From Phytophthora sp. 'mugwort' (lineage: Eukaryota; Oomycota; Peronosporomycetes; Peronosporales; Peronosporaceae), in the NCBI GenBank assembly GCA_033558025.1, contig JAUCEF010000004.1, forward strand, positions 1-64,000: a stretch of DNA of 64,000 nucleotides, given 5' to 3'. Below are positions 51,621 through 62,539 of the stretch, one piece after another. The translations under genes and the position numbers were made by a program. The first letter of the stretch is position 1; each line of letters starts with the position of its first letter. A model generated the notes under the pieces. The model was given only the letters and a program-made list of their open reading frames with translations. It searched no databases and was not told where the DNA came from.

Positions 51621-52149
51621 ATACGCGCATATTCCAGAACTCTATCGCAACAAACTCGACAAACGAGCTAAGAAGTGCATCTATCTGGGTATTCCTTCCA
51701 ATAAGAAGGGGTACAGACTTCTCGACACGACCGAAAATCGGATCATCTACAGCAGGGATGTCAAATCCCGCGGACAGGAATTCCCTAAGCTCGAGTTTTT
51801 ACAATCCCCAACCACGGGAGATCTACTCAGTCCTAATGCTGAAACCACAGCACCTACGCCACTACCACAGCAAATTCCATCACTCATTGAAATGCTCAAA
51901 CGCAATGGAACTGTACTTGGAGCTGAAGAATGCGAAGGTCCGAATAAAAAGACAAAACACGCCCCAGAAAACACAGACCTAACACACCTCCTCAATGACC
52001 CACTTGATATGGAAGAGCAAAAGGCACTAGAGACACAAACTTACACATTCCCCTGGCAATCTAACACATTTCGGAGCCGAAGACATACCGAGAAGCAATG
52101 CATCTGCCCGAAGCACTCCACCGGAAAGGTGCCGCACGCTCCGAGTATA

Positions 52150-53408
52150 GGTCACTGGTGGGAGAACAAAAGATGGCTACTCACTGAACTACTCCAAGGA
52201 CGACGAGCATTGCAGTGCCGATGGGTATTTGTCGTCAAATACAAAGGCTTCGGCACCATCGATCGATATAAAGCAGGACTGGTCATTAAAGGATTCCTTC
52301 AAAAGGTGGGATTGATGATGATGCAATCTTCTCACCTGTCGTCCGCATGGAAGTCCTCCGACTACTACTCACTAGCTGATCTTCTTGACCTTGAGATCCA
52401 TCAAATGGACGTGAAAAAAAAAAACAGCTTCTTTTCTGAATGGACGTAGTAATAATATTAAAAAAAAATAGGTTTTGACGAAGAGATCTACCTGGAACAT
52501 CCCGAAGGGTTTGCTACTAGAGGCAAAGGGCACTTAGTGTGTAAATTACTGAAGAGCCTATACGGCCTTAAACAACCACCTCGGATCTGGTATCTTACAC
52601 CTCTGCACCTTTTTGGTAGACATGAAATTCCGTAAACTCGTCAAGGACCAATGCGTCTTCTCTCATCTGAACTCCTACCCCGTCAGTACACCGACCGATT
52701 CAAGTGTCAAACTCTCGCTTGACATGTGCCCTGAAACTCAGGCAGAGAAGGATGAGATGGCCGCGATCCCGTACAGAGAGGCAGTCGATAGCTTCATGTA
52801 TTTAATAATGGGAACCAGACCGGACCTAGCCTACTTCCTTCGAGAAGTCATTCAGTTCCTTGAAATCCAGGCAAACCTCATTGGAATGCGGTCAAGAGAG
52901 TTCTTAAGTACCTTAACGGACACGCAACTTCGGTATTACCCTAGGAGGCATCCAGTATGTTAAGTTGTATAAAGATCAGCACTACCTCACAGCCTTCTCA
53001 GATGCGGACTACGCAAACTGCCCCGATACACGTCGATCGGTAGGCGGGTACATCACGTACATGTGTGGAAGCCCTATCTCGTGGCAATCCAGGAAACATC
53101 ACACCGTCGTGCTCTCCGCAATAGAAGCAGAATGCATTGCGCTATGCCACTGCATACGGGAAGTGATCTTCCTCAACCTCTTACTATTAAAGCTAAACCA
53201 CAACAGTCCTCACGCAATTACCATATACGAGGGCAACCAAAGCTGTATTAAACTCTCATACAACCCCGAATTGCATGGCAGATCAAAACGCATTCACATT
53301 AGACACGCTTTCGTACAAAAGAAAGTAGAGAGGAAGGAATTTTCAATTCAGTACTGCAATACCAAAGAAATGGTGGCAGATATATTTACCAAGTCACGTA
53401 CAAAGTAA
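52150..53408 (+). pseudogene. Copia-3 reverse transcriptase (YVDD lost) and RNase H
   Basis: The RT N-part reads CRWVFVVKYKGFGTIDRYKA, the next part is broken by an A-run at 52413-52423 (QMDVK, then shift), and LVCKLLKSLYGLKQPPRIW resumes near 52540. The sequence jumps from KDQCVFSHLN (about 52645-52674) directly to SYPVSTPTDSSVKLSLD, omitting the usual about 70-80 residues that contain YVDD. RNase H at 52965-53408 is well kept (AFSDADYANCPDTRRSVGG, VLSAIEAECIAL, YEGNQSCIKL, NTKEMVADIFTKS). Confidence 0.82.
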
Positions 53409-54876
53409 AATATAAATATTTTTTATTATTTTTCTTAGACGGCTCCGAGAAGCCCTGCGCAAAGCACCGCTTTAATAAAAGTCTCAGCTAAGACGTTGTA
53501 GGATCAATACCTTAAAACTCTACAAAAATATCATTCATAAATACGGAGGCAGTATCAAATATCGACCTACCATTGAGAAAATTACTCACAATGGGAACTT
53601 AACAAAATTAAAGATTAAGAATTAAGTATTTTGTGCCAATTATTAAGTACACTTCTGTTTACTACGTCTTTGCCTACGTGACTTCTTCACCTTCAATTGA
53701 GTAACCTTCGTCGATGTACTGGAATTAAGACGTCAGCTTAGTCACATCGTTCGGAAAGAACATGTAGTTGTCTGACTCAATGAAAATATGTTTCTTCCTA
53801 GTGTTGCTCTGTCAATACAGTGCCAAGTACCTTCTTGCTGACCTGGCCGCCGTCCGATGATAATGAGGGCAGGCTTTTGAGACTGTACAAAGCGCTCAGC
53901 GCACGATCCTCACCACTTGTAATCTTCTTGTTCATGTAGACGAGGCGCCTGCCAAAACCCTTCAAAGTCAAATGCATGGCATATGTTGAATAGGCACCAC
54001 ACGAGGGTGACCATGGTCTCGTTAGGACGCTCCTTCTTGAGCTTGAGAAGAACGTCCTTCATCAAACTGCAACTCAGCAGGTCGCGATGCTGATGTGCAT
54101 TGTTCACAGAGACCAATCCGCAAAAGGAAACTCGATCCAGCAGCACTTCCTGGTTCTGACAAACGATCCGCTGTCGAACTACATGAGACATCTAAAACCC
54201 AATTGCATTTAAAACTCAGCATCATTTCAGTGCAAAGAGTGAGTGTATATGTAGCAATCATATGAGTACACGAGCAAATCCGAGCTGTGAGGCCTTTTCG
54301 GATGCAAACCTCTCAGTCTGCACACTAGCTAGGCTGCGACGCCATGCAGGGGCTATCACCACGCTCAAAGACAGCTAAAGCACGATATGACAGCTAGTAA
54401 AAGTAAATGCAATGTGTATGAACTTATTACAGTTGAAGAAACTTGGCCTTGATTTTACTTGGGGGGTGGGGGGGGGGGGTACAATGAGAGATGGCAATGA
54501 CAACCTTGCATTAGCTACTTGCGCTCGCACAGAGCAGCACCTTCGCACATGGGAATCCCCAATGATGCTGTTTATAACAACCCAACTCTAAACAAAGACA
54601 ATGTAACGCGAAGAGCGAAAGCCACAGACAGCAACGGCAATTTGCATTTCCACTTCAACTTGACATTGTCCCATTTTTATTGTCCGTTTTTGGATTAAAT
54701 CTCTAACCTAAAACAACTGTGTCCGAACATTTATGTTCCCTACAAAACCGGCAGCCTTCCGCCTCGTTCTGGCGATTACACCGTCCCGGATATAAGTTCA
54801 CCTCCTCGAGTAGACAATAGTCGCTGGTGAAGGTAACACCTGGTCAGCAACCTCCGCCACTCTCCAAGAGAGAGGC
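53409..54876. other. Extended 3' region of Copia-3
   Basis: No clear gene. A 93-codon minus-strand frame at 53910-54191 (MKDVLLKLKKERPNETMVTL) is the only sizeable reading and I do not recognise it. A G-rich run (about 20 G with one T) lies at 54460-54479. The last bases (AAGAGAGAGGC, 54866-54876) form the polypurine tract. Confidence 0.45.
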
Positions 54877-55115
54877 TGTTGCGGGAATGGGATCGTGGCG
54901 AAGGAAACCTCCCTTGTGTTGACCACACCAACCTACTATCAAATATATACATTACTTTAGATAGTTATGGCGATTACTGTACACTACACAACGTAGCCAT
55001 GCTCAACTGAATGGCCACGAGAGACCTCTAGACACCTCCAACTTAACTTCTCAATCACAACTCTTTCTACCTTCCTCTACTCAAGTCTCCACTACTTCGA
55101 ATCTAACTCTTAACA
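54877..55115 (+). repeat. Copia-3 3' LTR
   Basis: A 239-bp partner of 48788-49024 with about 18 differences by eye, followed by the diverged target duplication GTCTG. Confidence 0.88.
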
Positions 55116-56602
55116 GTCTGCGACCTGGCTTCAACGTCACGATTCAGCTCCACCATGTCCGTGATGGGCGCGTCCTTCATGTCGAGCAGCAGGCTGAGGA
55201 TGGACGGAGACAACGGCGGCTCCGACTTGGCGTTTGCCTCGGCGTCCATGGGTACTTCGTCAGCTGGCTCTTCGGTCTGCCGTCAACCTCCATCTCTTCT
55301 GCCATTCCAATATCTGCATTACTTTGACCTATATCTTGGTCAACTGAGTTTTTTTGTCGTCGTCACCGATGGGTTGAGAAACCACAGTAACCTTACTCAC
55401 GGGCACTGCCTCGTCAGCGTCCGACGCCTGCAACGCCTCCGCGTGTATGTCGCGCTGCGTCTCGCGCTGGCGGTAGCGCCTCGTCACCTTCTCCAGTAGC
55501 TCGAGCATCTAGCGCTCACGCTGCTGGAGGCTAATGAAGTTAGGAAACATTGCTGCTTGCTGGTACTCGCACGGCTCTGAAGCCATCGGCGGAAAGATGT
55601 GACCATTGTCAAAGTTTTTCAGGTAGGCTGCTAAAATTTCTCTACAAAGTTTGACTTGAACAAAATCGGCATATATTCTACCAATCAGAATACAAAGTTT
55701 GACTTCTACAAAATCGGCATATATACTACCAATCGGATCTCAGACTGACCTGAACGGAAAGCACTGTCGCGCATAGGGCGCTACCATTGACTTGACGGCC
55801 ACCTCGCTGAGCAAGTTTAACGCATCCATCATCCCCTGCACGTCGCTGCCCCCCCCGTGGGAAGTTGTGTGGACGAGGTCGAGCACGCGCGCAAACACAT
55901 AAATATACTTCCAGCCGGGCGGCAAAGGTATGCCTCGGCACTCGCTAATCTAGCTGTTCGTCAGCCGGAGTGGAATGCGCTCAGCTAGCATCTTGTGGGG
56001 TGATTTGAAATTCGAAGTGTTCCCTGCCTTTAATTGACTCATAGTCATCGGAGTTTTGGCAAATGAAAATGTATCGGTGGGGTCGGAAAAATCTAACCAC
56101 TCTACAAATTTTGGTTTATTAGCTCCCTTTTCTGCAGTTCACGTTGACTTGCACATCTTCGGCTAAATGGTTACATATTTCCGCCGATGTCGGTTATATT
56201 CGTTGAAACAGAAGCCTCACTCTCCATAAATAATTATTATGATGTTGGTAGCGGTAGCGAACGAACCCCGGCACAGGGCCCAACTCCCACAGGGGCATAG
56301 TCCACTTATGGACGATGAGGTTCCGTCTGCGTAGCATGGACAGGTACGCCTGCAGTATCTCGTTGAATGGCAGGTCAAAGAGCTGCTCGAGCTCGCCCTT
56401 GTAGCGTAGATCGCTCACTATGAAGAGGATCGTACCCGCCAACCTGCATGAGGCGGTACTTCAGGTAGTCTCCACGCTGTACGTCATTTGTCATGGTTGT
56501 TAGCTCACCCACTTACTCTAGCAGCTCTCGATTGCGCTCTTGCGCGTGCTCTATCTGTCGCTTGTACATGGCAACGGCTTCTGCGTTGGTGTTGGGCTTC
56601 AT
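55116..56602 (-). pseudogene. Unidentified gene, 5' part (right of Copia-3)
   Basis: It starts at ATG 56600-56602 with KPNTNAEAVAMYKRQIEHAQ and ERNRELL (predicted coiled coil). A GTAAGT donor and TACAG acceptor about 40 nt apart (56477-56516) could mark an intron, after which RGDYLKYRLMQV and, one base shifted, LFIVSDLRYKGELEQLFDLP and FNEILQAYLSMLRRRNLIV follow. Further pieces are WKYIYVFARVLDLVHTTSHG (55760-55920), FISLQQRER then a TAG, MLELLEKVTRRYRQRETQRD (55420-55540), and EPPLSPSILSLLLDMKDAPI (55150-55250) reaching the Copia-3 edge. The likely original is a multi-exon host gene or an older element gene, now interrupted. Confidence 0.45.
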
Positions 56603-57340
56603 GATCCCACTATATGAAACAGCAGAGGAAATAAAACAATGTGGGGTTATTCATTCTTACCTATGGCTTATACAGTATGCATGGTCGCATTGTTAAGGTT
56701 CTAGTCACAAGGTCGAGTCATTAAATAGTCTAGTCTACCCATCGCGGCAAATCTACCAGAATATAGAACGTACAAAGCTTATGGAGGCCTGTATGAAGAA
56801 TGTGTACAGGTCACTGAAGAAGACACAACAGGCATGAGCAAAGAATACGCGGGTGCGAAGACAGCGTAAGCGAGCACAGACATGCGCAATCCGTAAATAT
56901 ACATAAAACGGCTATAATAGCCCATGCGGCTACCATAAACGAGAGCATACAAATCATATCTCGTTAAACAATGGCTTTTTATAAGAACTGTAAGGACTGA
57001 TATCATACTAACTATTGACAAGTTATGGGTTATAGCTTGTTGCCTCAACGCGCTCTTATCTGTAGTATCAAACAATGCATAGTGAAGTCACCTGGTGTAC
57101 TAGTCATCCACGAATTATAATCATCCAACCAGGGCAAACGAGAGGCACCCAAGATATTTCGAAGTAGTCTCCTCCGCCGGCGATTACGTCAGCAGCGGGC
57201 ACCTCCGAATTTTCCTGACGCGGTCGGCCACCAGTAGTTACACTAGCAGCGCCTGCCTGTCTATCTGCCCCTGGCTCGATGAATTCAAACAGAACCGGTG
57301 GGGAGAAAATCCGAGTAACATAGGAAACCTTCAAGGGAGT
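56603..57340. other. Intergenic stretch
   Basis: Only short frames; the 76-codon minus-strand frame at 57104-57334 is not recognisable. Nothing else was seen. Confidence 0.4.
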
Positions 57341-57344
57341 GCCT

Positions 57345-57500
57345 TCCTTTTCTTCGTCGTCCAGTGGGTTGCGTATAAGTGCTGGGTTCCTCCTACCCTC
57401 GGCGAGAACGATTGGGTTTCTTCACCGTCCATCGGGTTTCGTTGTAAGCGCTGGGTTCCTCCTGCCCTCGGCGAGAGGAATGGGTTTCTTCGTCGTCCAT
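57345..57500. repeat. About 68-bp tandem repeat
   Basis: GCTGGGTTCCTCCTACCCTC (near 57380) and GCTGGGTTCCTCCTGCCCTC (near 57449) mark two units of about 68 bp, each followed by GGCGAGA and TGGGTTTCTTC. A third partial unit begins CGTCGTCCATGCC near 57489. On the minus strand the units encode repeated Pro/Arg-rich peptide (LAEGRRNPAL). Confidence 0.75.
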
Positions 57501-58080
57501 GCCGGGCGAGTGGGGGGAAGGGGTCGCAACCAATTGGTCAGTAGAAGGATTCGGTTTCGTCGTCGCCCTGTCTGGCGAGTGGTCCCACTGGCCCCAAATA
57601 TATCTGCGTAAAGGGGATGCACCAAGTGTAATGTATTTAAATTACGGAAAGATAACGTATGTTGCTGGTCAGAACCATAACGACTCATGTTCATTTCCAC
57701 CATGTCTCATGTTGCTGTAACTGGTGTCATAACTGCAGAATGACGTCCAGAATTTCACGATGGAGACATCGCACTTCTGGACGCCAAGCCCGCAGGCAAG
57801 CAGGAAATAACACTCAGCACCAAAGGCTCTTTTTAGGACCCACTGACGCGCTCTGTCGGCGCGGCTCATCGCCACAAGCAACTCCAAAAAGCGCCGATGC
57901 CTTGCCAGTGCCCACAGCTGCATTGAGCAAGTCTGTAATCGCTTTTCAAGACGTTTCCAGCCCTACAGTGATAACGGTTCAAGGTGCACAAGGGTGTCAA
58001 ACTGTACAAGCAAAAAAAAGGAATTAATCAACAGTTAGTGCTTCAGATATTCAATAAATGTGATGAGCTTGAGCCTTCGT
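57501..58080. other. Unassigned stretch
   Basis: Short frames only. It may contain decayed flanks of the adjacent pogo-like transposase gene, but no terminal repeats were identified. Confidence 0.35.
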
Positions 58081-59070
58081 ACCGTGTCAATCAGCTCCGC
58101 CAGCCGACGGTAAGGCAGCATGCGAATCTGCTTCTTCATCGGGGACGAAGTCCAATATCCCAGCTTGGACGTAATGTGTGAGTCCGCCAGGGATTCACGA
58201 ACATCTCAATGTCCTTCTTCACGTTTTGCCTTAGCCGCCTTTGAGATGTGGGCACGCATACGTTCCCATACCAGCGCCTTGCCTTGCACAGACGTGTCGA
58301 AGATAGGTGAAAAAATGAGATCGAGCCGCCGCTGAAGCAGGGAAGAGTGAACCCAAGCTGAACCACATAGACATGTCCGTGTCGCTCAATATCATCATCC
58401 TGTTTGGCTCCTTTCCATACGACGAGGGGAGACAGCTTGGACCTCTCACTGTGACAGCAAGCACAGCAGTGATCCGCATGTACGCGAAGCCGGTTGACTT
58501 CAAGACGACATGGCGGGCACCGGTCAAGTCTACCGTCTGACGTCGAGAATCTTCGAAATAAACCGTCGTCTCATCCATGAGCACCATGCGGTCGTCATTG
58601 AGACGATCGAGGCGAGACATCAGGTAGCTCAGGTAGTTGGCTGCTCTGTCCGTGAGCACGTCATCGGTGAAAATGGTAAGATTGGCGGTGCGGCTAAAAA
58701 AAAGACAATCCGTAGCGGCGCATGACCCATGAATCCAGCGGTCAGACGCAATAATTAGCGTTGCCCAGCTCAGACGCTGCCAGGTGCCGCCGACATCACG
58801 GATCCAGTCGCCTTTTCCTCGGACGACCGACGGAACAGACTTGGTCGAAAAGGATGCCCTCAACACCAGCAAAGCGGCTTTGCACCCGCGCCATTCAAAC
58901 AGCTTCGAAGAGCTGTGGTTTGCTTGATAGCGGTGCGGCTCTTCCACCAGTAACGGACTTGGGCTGACGAAACATTCCACCCTCGCTCATTTTGGAAGTG
59001 GGTAGCCGCGCGAGAAGGCGCGACGCTGTTGCGTTCAATCCATTCGACGACCTATTTTTTCTCGGTCATA
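58081..59070 (-). pseudogene. pogo/Tc1-type DDE transposase remnant
   Basis: From right to left: a helix-turn-helix part (EWIERNSVAPSRAATHFQNE, RGWNVSSAQVRYWWKSR) at about 58940-59050, then a DDE-domain frame at 58231-58980 with RMVLMDETTVYFEDSRRQTV, DLTGARHVVLKSTGFAYMRI and TAVLAVTVRGPSCLPSSYGK. The MDETTVYF box holds the first catalytic acidic residues. A later fragment near 58150-58215 (NPWRTHTLRPSWDIGL) corresponds to the region of the third acidic residue. Frame breaks near 58940 and 58400 and loss of the C-terminus make it a pseudogene. Confidence 0.75.
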
Positions 59071-59132
59071 GACTTCGACATGGATGAGTATCATGAAGTT
59101 GCCGACACCCGACGATTTACCTTTGAATTTGT

Positions 59133-60640
59133 ATGATGCGATCAGCCAATCATCTAACCCCGTATTATCGAATACCAATCAATTTGCCTCCCTGGTCAAT
59201 TACAAACCTTAGTTTAGTGCCAACCGACACGTGGCCGACAGTATCTGTCGGCAACTGTGGCGGGATATTTTGGATGGACTACAAAAGTCAAGGCATTTCT
59301 GTTTTGACGAATATCAAACACCCTGCCGACAACAGACTAGAAGAAAGTATGGGCCTCGAGGAGCTTGCACCGGGCAACACCAAGCGTGCGCAAGCCACAG
59401 CAGTGAACATTTTCAAGAAATTTCTGGCGTCGGAGAGCACAACGATGAAGTTTGTCCACGCCGGAGTGCGGGCTGACACTAGCGGATCGGCGTTCCTCGC
59501 GCTTATGGCCGGTTTGGCATGTATCTTGCCTTTTCGGACGGAGGAGGTGAGCCGCGCAAGCGCAACACAGTCATGAGATAATACCGCAATGTCAAGAACT
59601 GATTGCTCGATGAATTCCCACTTCAGCGCCACGCTAATCGAGCAACAGCTGCTAAAAAGATGGGGATAATCCTGGAACGCCATTGTCTTAGCGTCAATAA
59701 GGAGGTGCGGTGAAGAAAATGCCTGCGTGTGCAAATCGATACTTGCGCTTCCTAGTAGATGACATATATTATGAAGCGACTGAGTCGAAAGACTACCAAG
59801 ATGTGGCGCTCCTCGCAATCATGTGGTATTCGTTTGGCAGAGCTTCGGATCTCGCATTTGCCCAGAAATGCATCTGTCATTGTTCTGCACGGACTTCCTC
59901 TTTATTCAGCTGGTCCGCACCAAAATGTCAGAGGAGCAGGGCCTCTCGCTTTTCCCAGACGAGCGGTCGTTATAATGTGCCCACTGCATGCAAATGAAAT
60001 GGCACTAGCTACCGCAAGAGTTCCCGGTGTCCTCATTGATTGACCTCAAGCAGCTGGCTTCAGTAAGGATGAAACAGCATTGAGCTTGCCCCAACTCACG
60101 GGATGGTCTGCCACTTCTGATGCTCTCATGAACTGCGCCGAGGATAGCAACGAAAGCAGTCAAGGAGAACCATCACCTGGAAGCTCACGATGCCGCGGAT
60201 CGCCTTCGCTAAAGATGCAAAGGGACGTCAACGCAGTTGTCGATGCTGCTGATGCACGACAAGCTAAGGCTCAAATTACTCCTAACTTGTCATGCCATCA
60301 TTCCGGCGTGGTGGTTCCCAGCAAGCTAACGAAGATCCAAATTTGACTGCCCAGCGGAGTTTTGATCGGGAAGCTGGAACATGATGGCGACGAACAAAGC
60401 GTTCGCTTATGTCTTCAACACTACCAGCGAAGATATGAAGGCTTCTAAAAGTGATGAGTAGCTGGAAGCCAACGTCGTCCCTACGATACCTTCGCTGGAG
60501 AACTTCGCTTCTGCCATGAAAGAGAAGATACATGATCTTCGGAACCTTGTGTTGCATCAAGTTTCGTTTTTGTCATTATGTCGCACAACATCGACATCCG
60601 CGTTGCTGATCTCCTCATTGCAACGTTGGTTCAGCACTTC
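59133..60640 (+). pseudogene. Crypton-like tyrosine recombinase remnant
   Basis: An opening frame at 59133-59576 includes NTKRAQATAVNIFKKFLASE, an N-terminal SAM-like arm. It is followed by 59710-59870 YLRFLVDDIYYEATESKDYQ and DVALLAIMWYSFGRASDLAF, where SFGRASDL contains the first catalytic Arg of tyrosine recombinases. Later pieces (LFPDERSL, NVPTAC, NKAFAYVFNTTSEDMKASK at 60390-60450) follow in other frames. In oomycetes this combination is seen in Crypton elements, which move by a tyrosine recombinase without RT. The His-x-x-Arg and final Tyr were not located with confidence. Five or more lesions. Confidence 0.6.
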
Positions 60641-60754
60641 CACACGAAAATGAGTACCGCAATCTGCTTGCGTCTGGCAAACTCGTGGATCCCACTCCTC
60701 GCGAGGCAACCAGCTAGACACCTCTACTCCATGAGTAGTTACAAGAACCTCAAC

Positions 60755-60985
60755 AGCGTTACAGAAGTGTTACCGAATAAATGGTCGGTGTTACAGAATA
60801 ACTTAGCAATTGCGTATTTACTGACACTGCGGACTAATTTTTCTTTACCGCGGTCTATTTATTCTGTAACGCGGTCTAGTTATTATGTTAACGCCGGTCG
60901 AGTTATTCTGTAACGCAATCGTGTTAATCTGTAATGCGGTCGAGTTACACTGTAATACCGACAAGTTATACTGTAACTGTAACAT
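60755..60985. repeat. Cluster of 21-22-bp tandem and inverted repeats
   Basis: Six imperfect units of GCGGTCGAGTTATTCTGTAAC run from about 60850 to 60980. To their left, 60756-60808 carries the same unit as its reverse complement (GTGTTACAGAATAACT, GTGTTACCGAATAAATGG). The whole forms a potential foldback of about 230 bp. It immediately precedes a transposase N-terminus, so it may be a subterminal or terminal repeat array of that element. Confidence 0.7.
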
Positions 60986-61038
60986 TTTCAATCGAAGTAT
61001 TCTGTGCTCAGTGTTGCTTCCTCACCTCTCGACGCCAA

Positions 61039-61380
61039 GATGGAAGCCTCAGAGAAATGTCAATGCGTTGCAGCACGTATCCGCGATCAGGTGGCGTCTG
61101 TAGCAACATGGAATGCAAACCCTGAATGGGGGCCAACCAAGGCCTCTCAAGAGCTCGGGGTAAAGAGGTGGACTCTCTCGGGGTGGAAGAATCGAAGCCG
61201 TGACGTTGTGGCACACTGAGCAACCGGATGCACGCTGTGGGAGGGGGACGTAAGCATAAGTTGGCGTCACATGATCTGTCTGTGCTAGAGTACTATGACA
61301 CTTACATGCGTGAAGATGGCAAAGTGACGTACAAAGATGTGCTGAGATACTGCCAAACGAAAGAGGAGCTTATTTCTTAA
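61039..61380 (+). pseudogene. Transposase N-terminal fragment (helix-turn-helix)
   Basis: MEASEKCQCVAARIRDQVAS, then WNANPEWGPTKASQELGVKR and WTLSGWKNRSRDVVAH. The KASQELGVKRWTL part looks like a helix-turn-helix recognition helix of a pogo/CENP-B-type transposase. A stop follows at 61220. Beyond it, LASHDLSVLEYYDTYMREDG and KVTYKDVLRYCQTKEEL (61258-61378) continue the family in another frame. The catalytic domain is missing. Confidence 0.55.
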
Positions 61381-62539
61381 TAAGGAGAGTGCACAGCGAG
61401 TCTGGGTGACTCGGTTCATGACGGTACAAGTGTGGTACTTCGACCGGATCGCTGGAACAAGTGAGAGAAGAGCAAGCTCGGGTTACTCAGGCTGACCTAT
61501 CTCCAACCGAATCTGTGACAAGCTCTGCACCCGCACAGGCGACGAATACGCTGCCACGTAACGCGATAACTTCAGAGAAACCATGCTAGCTTATTTTCAG
61601 TTGGTCGTTTTCATCTGTGACTGCTGGGGCTTCATCACCTACATTCATGTTACCTGTTACAGCATTCAGATCATCAAACAACCCAGTAGTTCGTTCAATA
61701 CTGGTAGAAAAAATAGCACACGAAACCAAAAATGACAGCATAACGCCCTCTGAACGTGCACTCACCACGCATTTTCAAAGCTTCTACTGCGTCCTGCTGC
61801 TAGTGGTCGGCCTGGTACTGTCTGCTGCGTGCTGCAGCAGTATTCAGATCATCAAACAGACCAGTAGTTAGCGCGAACGACACGCTGACCTCGACCCATT
61901 CTTGCGGGCTTACCTGAAATGACTGTCCGAAATTGTGTGCGAGTCAGCCAATCGCCTGAAGCCCGAATTCCGAATTAGAAGCCCGTTTTAGCTGGCAAAT
62001 GGATAATAACGCCCATTTCTTACACCACGAAATACGTCGGTTGTGTCGGCGGGATGTCGACCATTTTGCGCTATGGTAGGCCCGGAGCTTTAAAATTGCA
62101 GCGAATTTTTGTGTGGGTGGGGGGTGCTAGCGACCTGGGTATAGTATACACAAGATGGGACGGTATACAATCACGGAGTACGACTGCATAATTTGGTCCT
62201 TGCGCACAATTTGGAAAATATTTTATTCGGCATTATCCGTTAGCATTTTCCCACGAATAAGACCCTCCCCTTCAAAGTTACTATAAAAGAATAGTATTAA
62301 TAAGATTTCTCTGAAAATTATATGCGTAGTACCAATTCTACAACATAGTATTATTGAATCATTGCATTAATCCGGCAGGCTTCGTGAACAGATTGGCTAA
62401 TCCACCCAATCGGCGCAGAGCTCTGTCTAAAAAAATACGATGGATTTAGATAATATCCGCGTGGATATTATTTGCAATCTTAGCTGCAGCGGCAGTGCAA
62501 AACGAGAAGAGATCCCTGCGCCCCCCTCTCTCCGACGAC
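61381..62539. other. Intergenic region upstream of the Rpn3 gene
   Basis: No gene seen. One 20-bp phrase (TTCAGATCATCAAACA) occurs twice near 61665 and 61850. The stretch 62150-62400 is AT-rich. CCAAT-like ACCCAATCGG lies at 62404-62413, about 130 bp before the Rpn3 ATG; a promoter role is inference. Confidence 0.45.

Larger units (their letters stand above)
48788..55115 (+). mobile_element. Copia-3, older Ty1/Copia retrotransposon
   Basis: LTRs of 237 and 239 bp (48788-49024 and 54877-55115) start TGTT-CGGGAATGG and end CTTAACA. By eye they differ at about 18 positions (7-8%). The duplication GTCTA (48783-48787) versus GTCTG (55116-55120) has one change. The internal order is Gag, protease, integrase, RT, RNase H on the plus strand, much decayed. 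About 1.47 kb of non-coding DNA lies between RNase H and the 3' LTR, which is unusual and suggests a further insertion. Confidence 0.92.
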
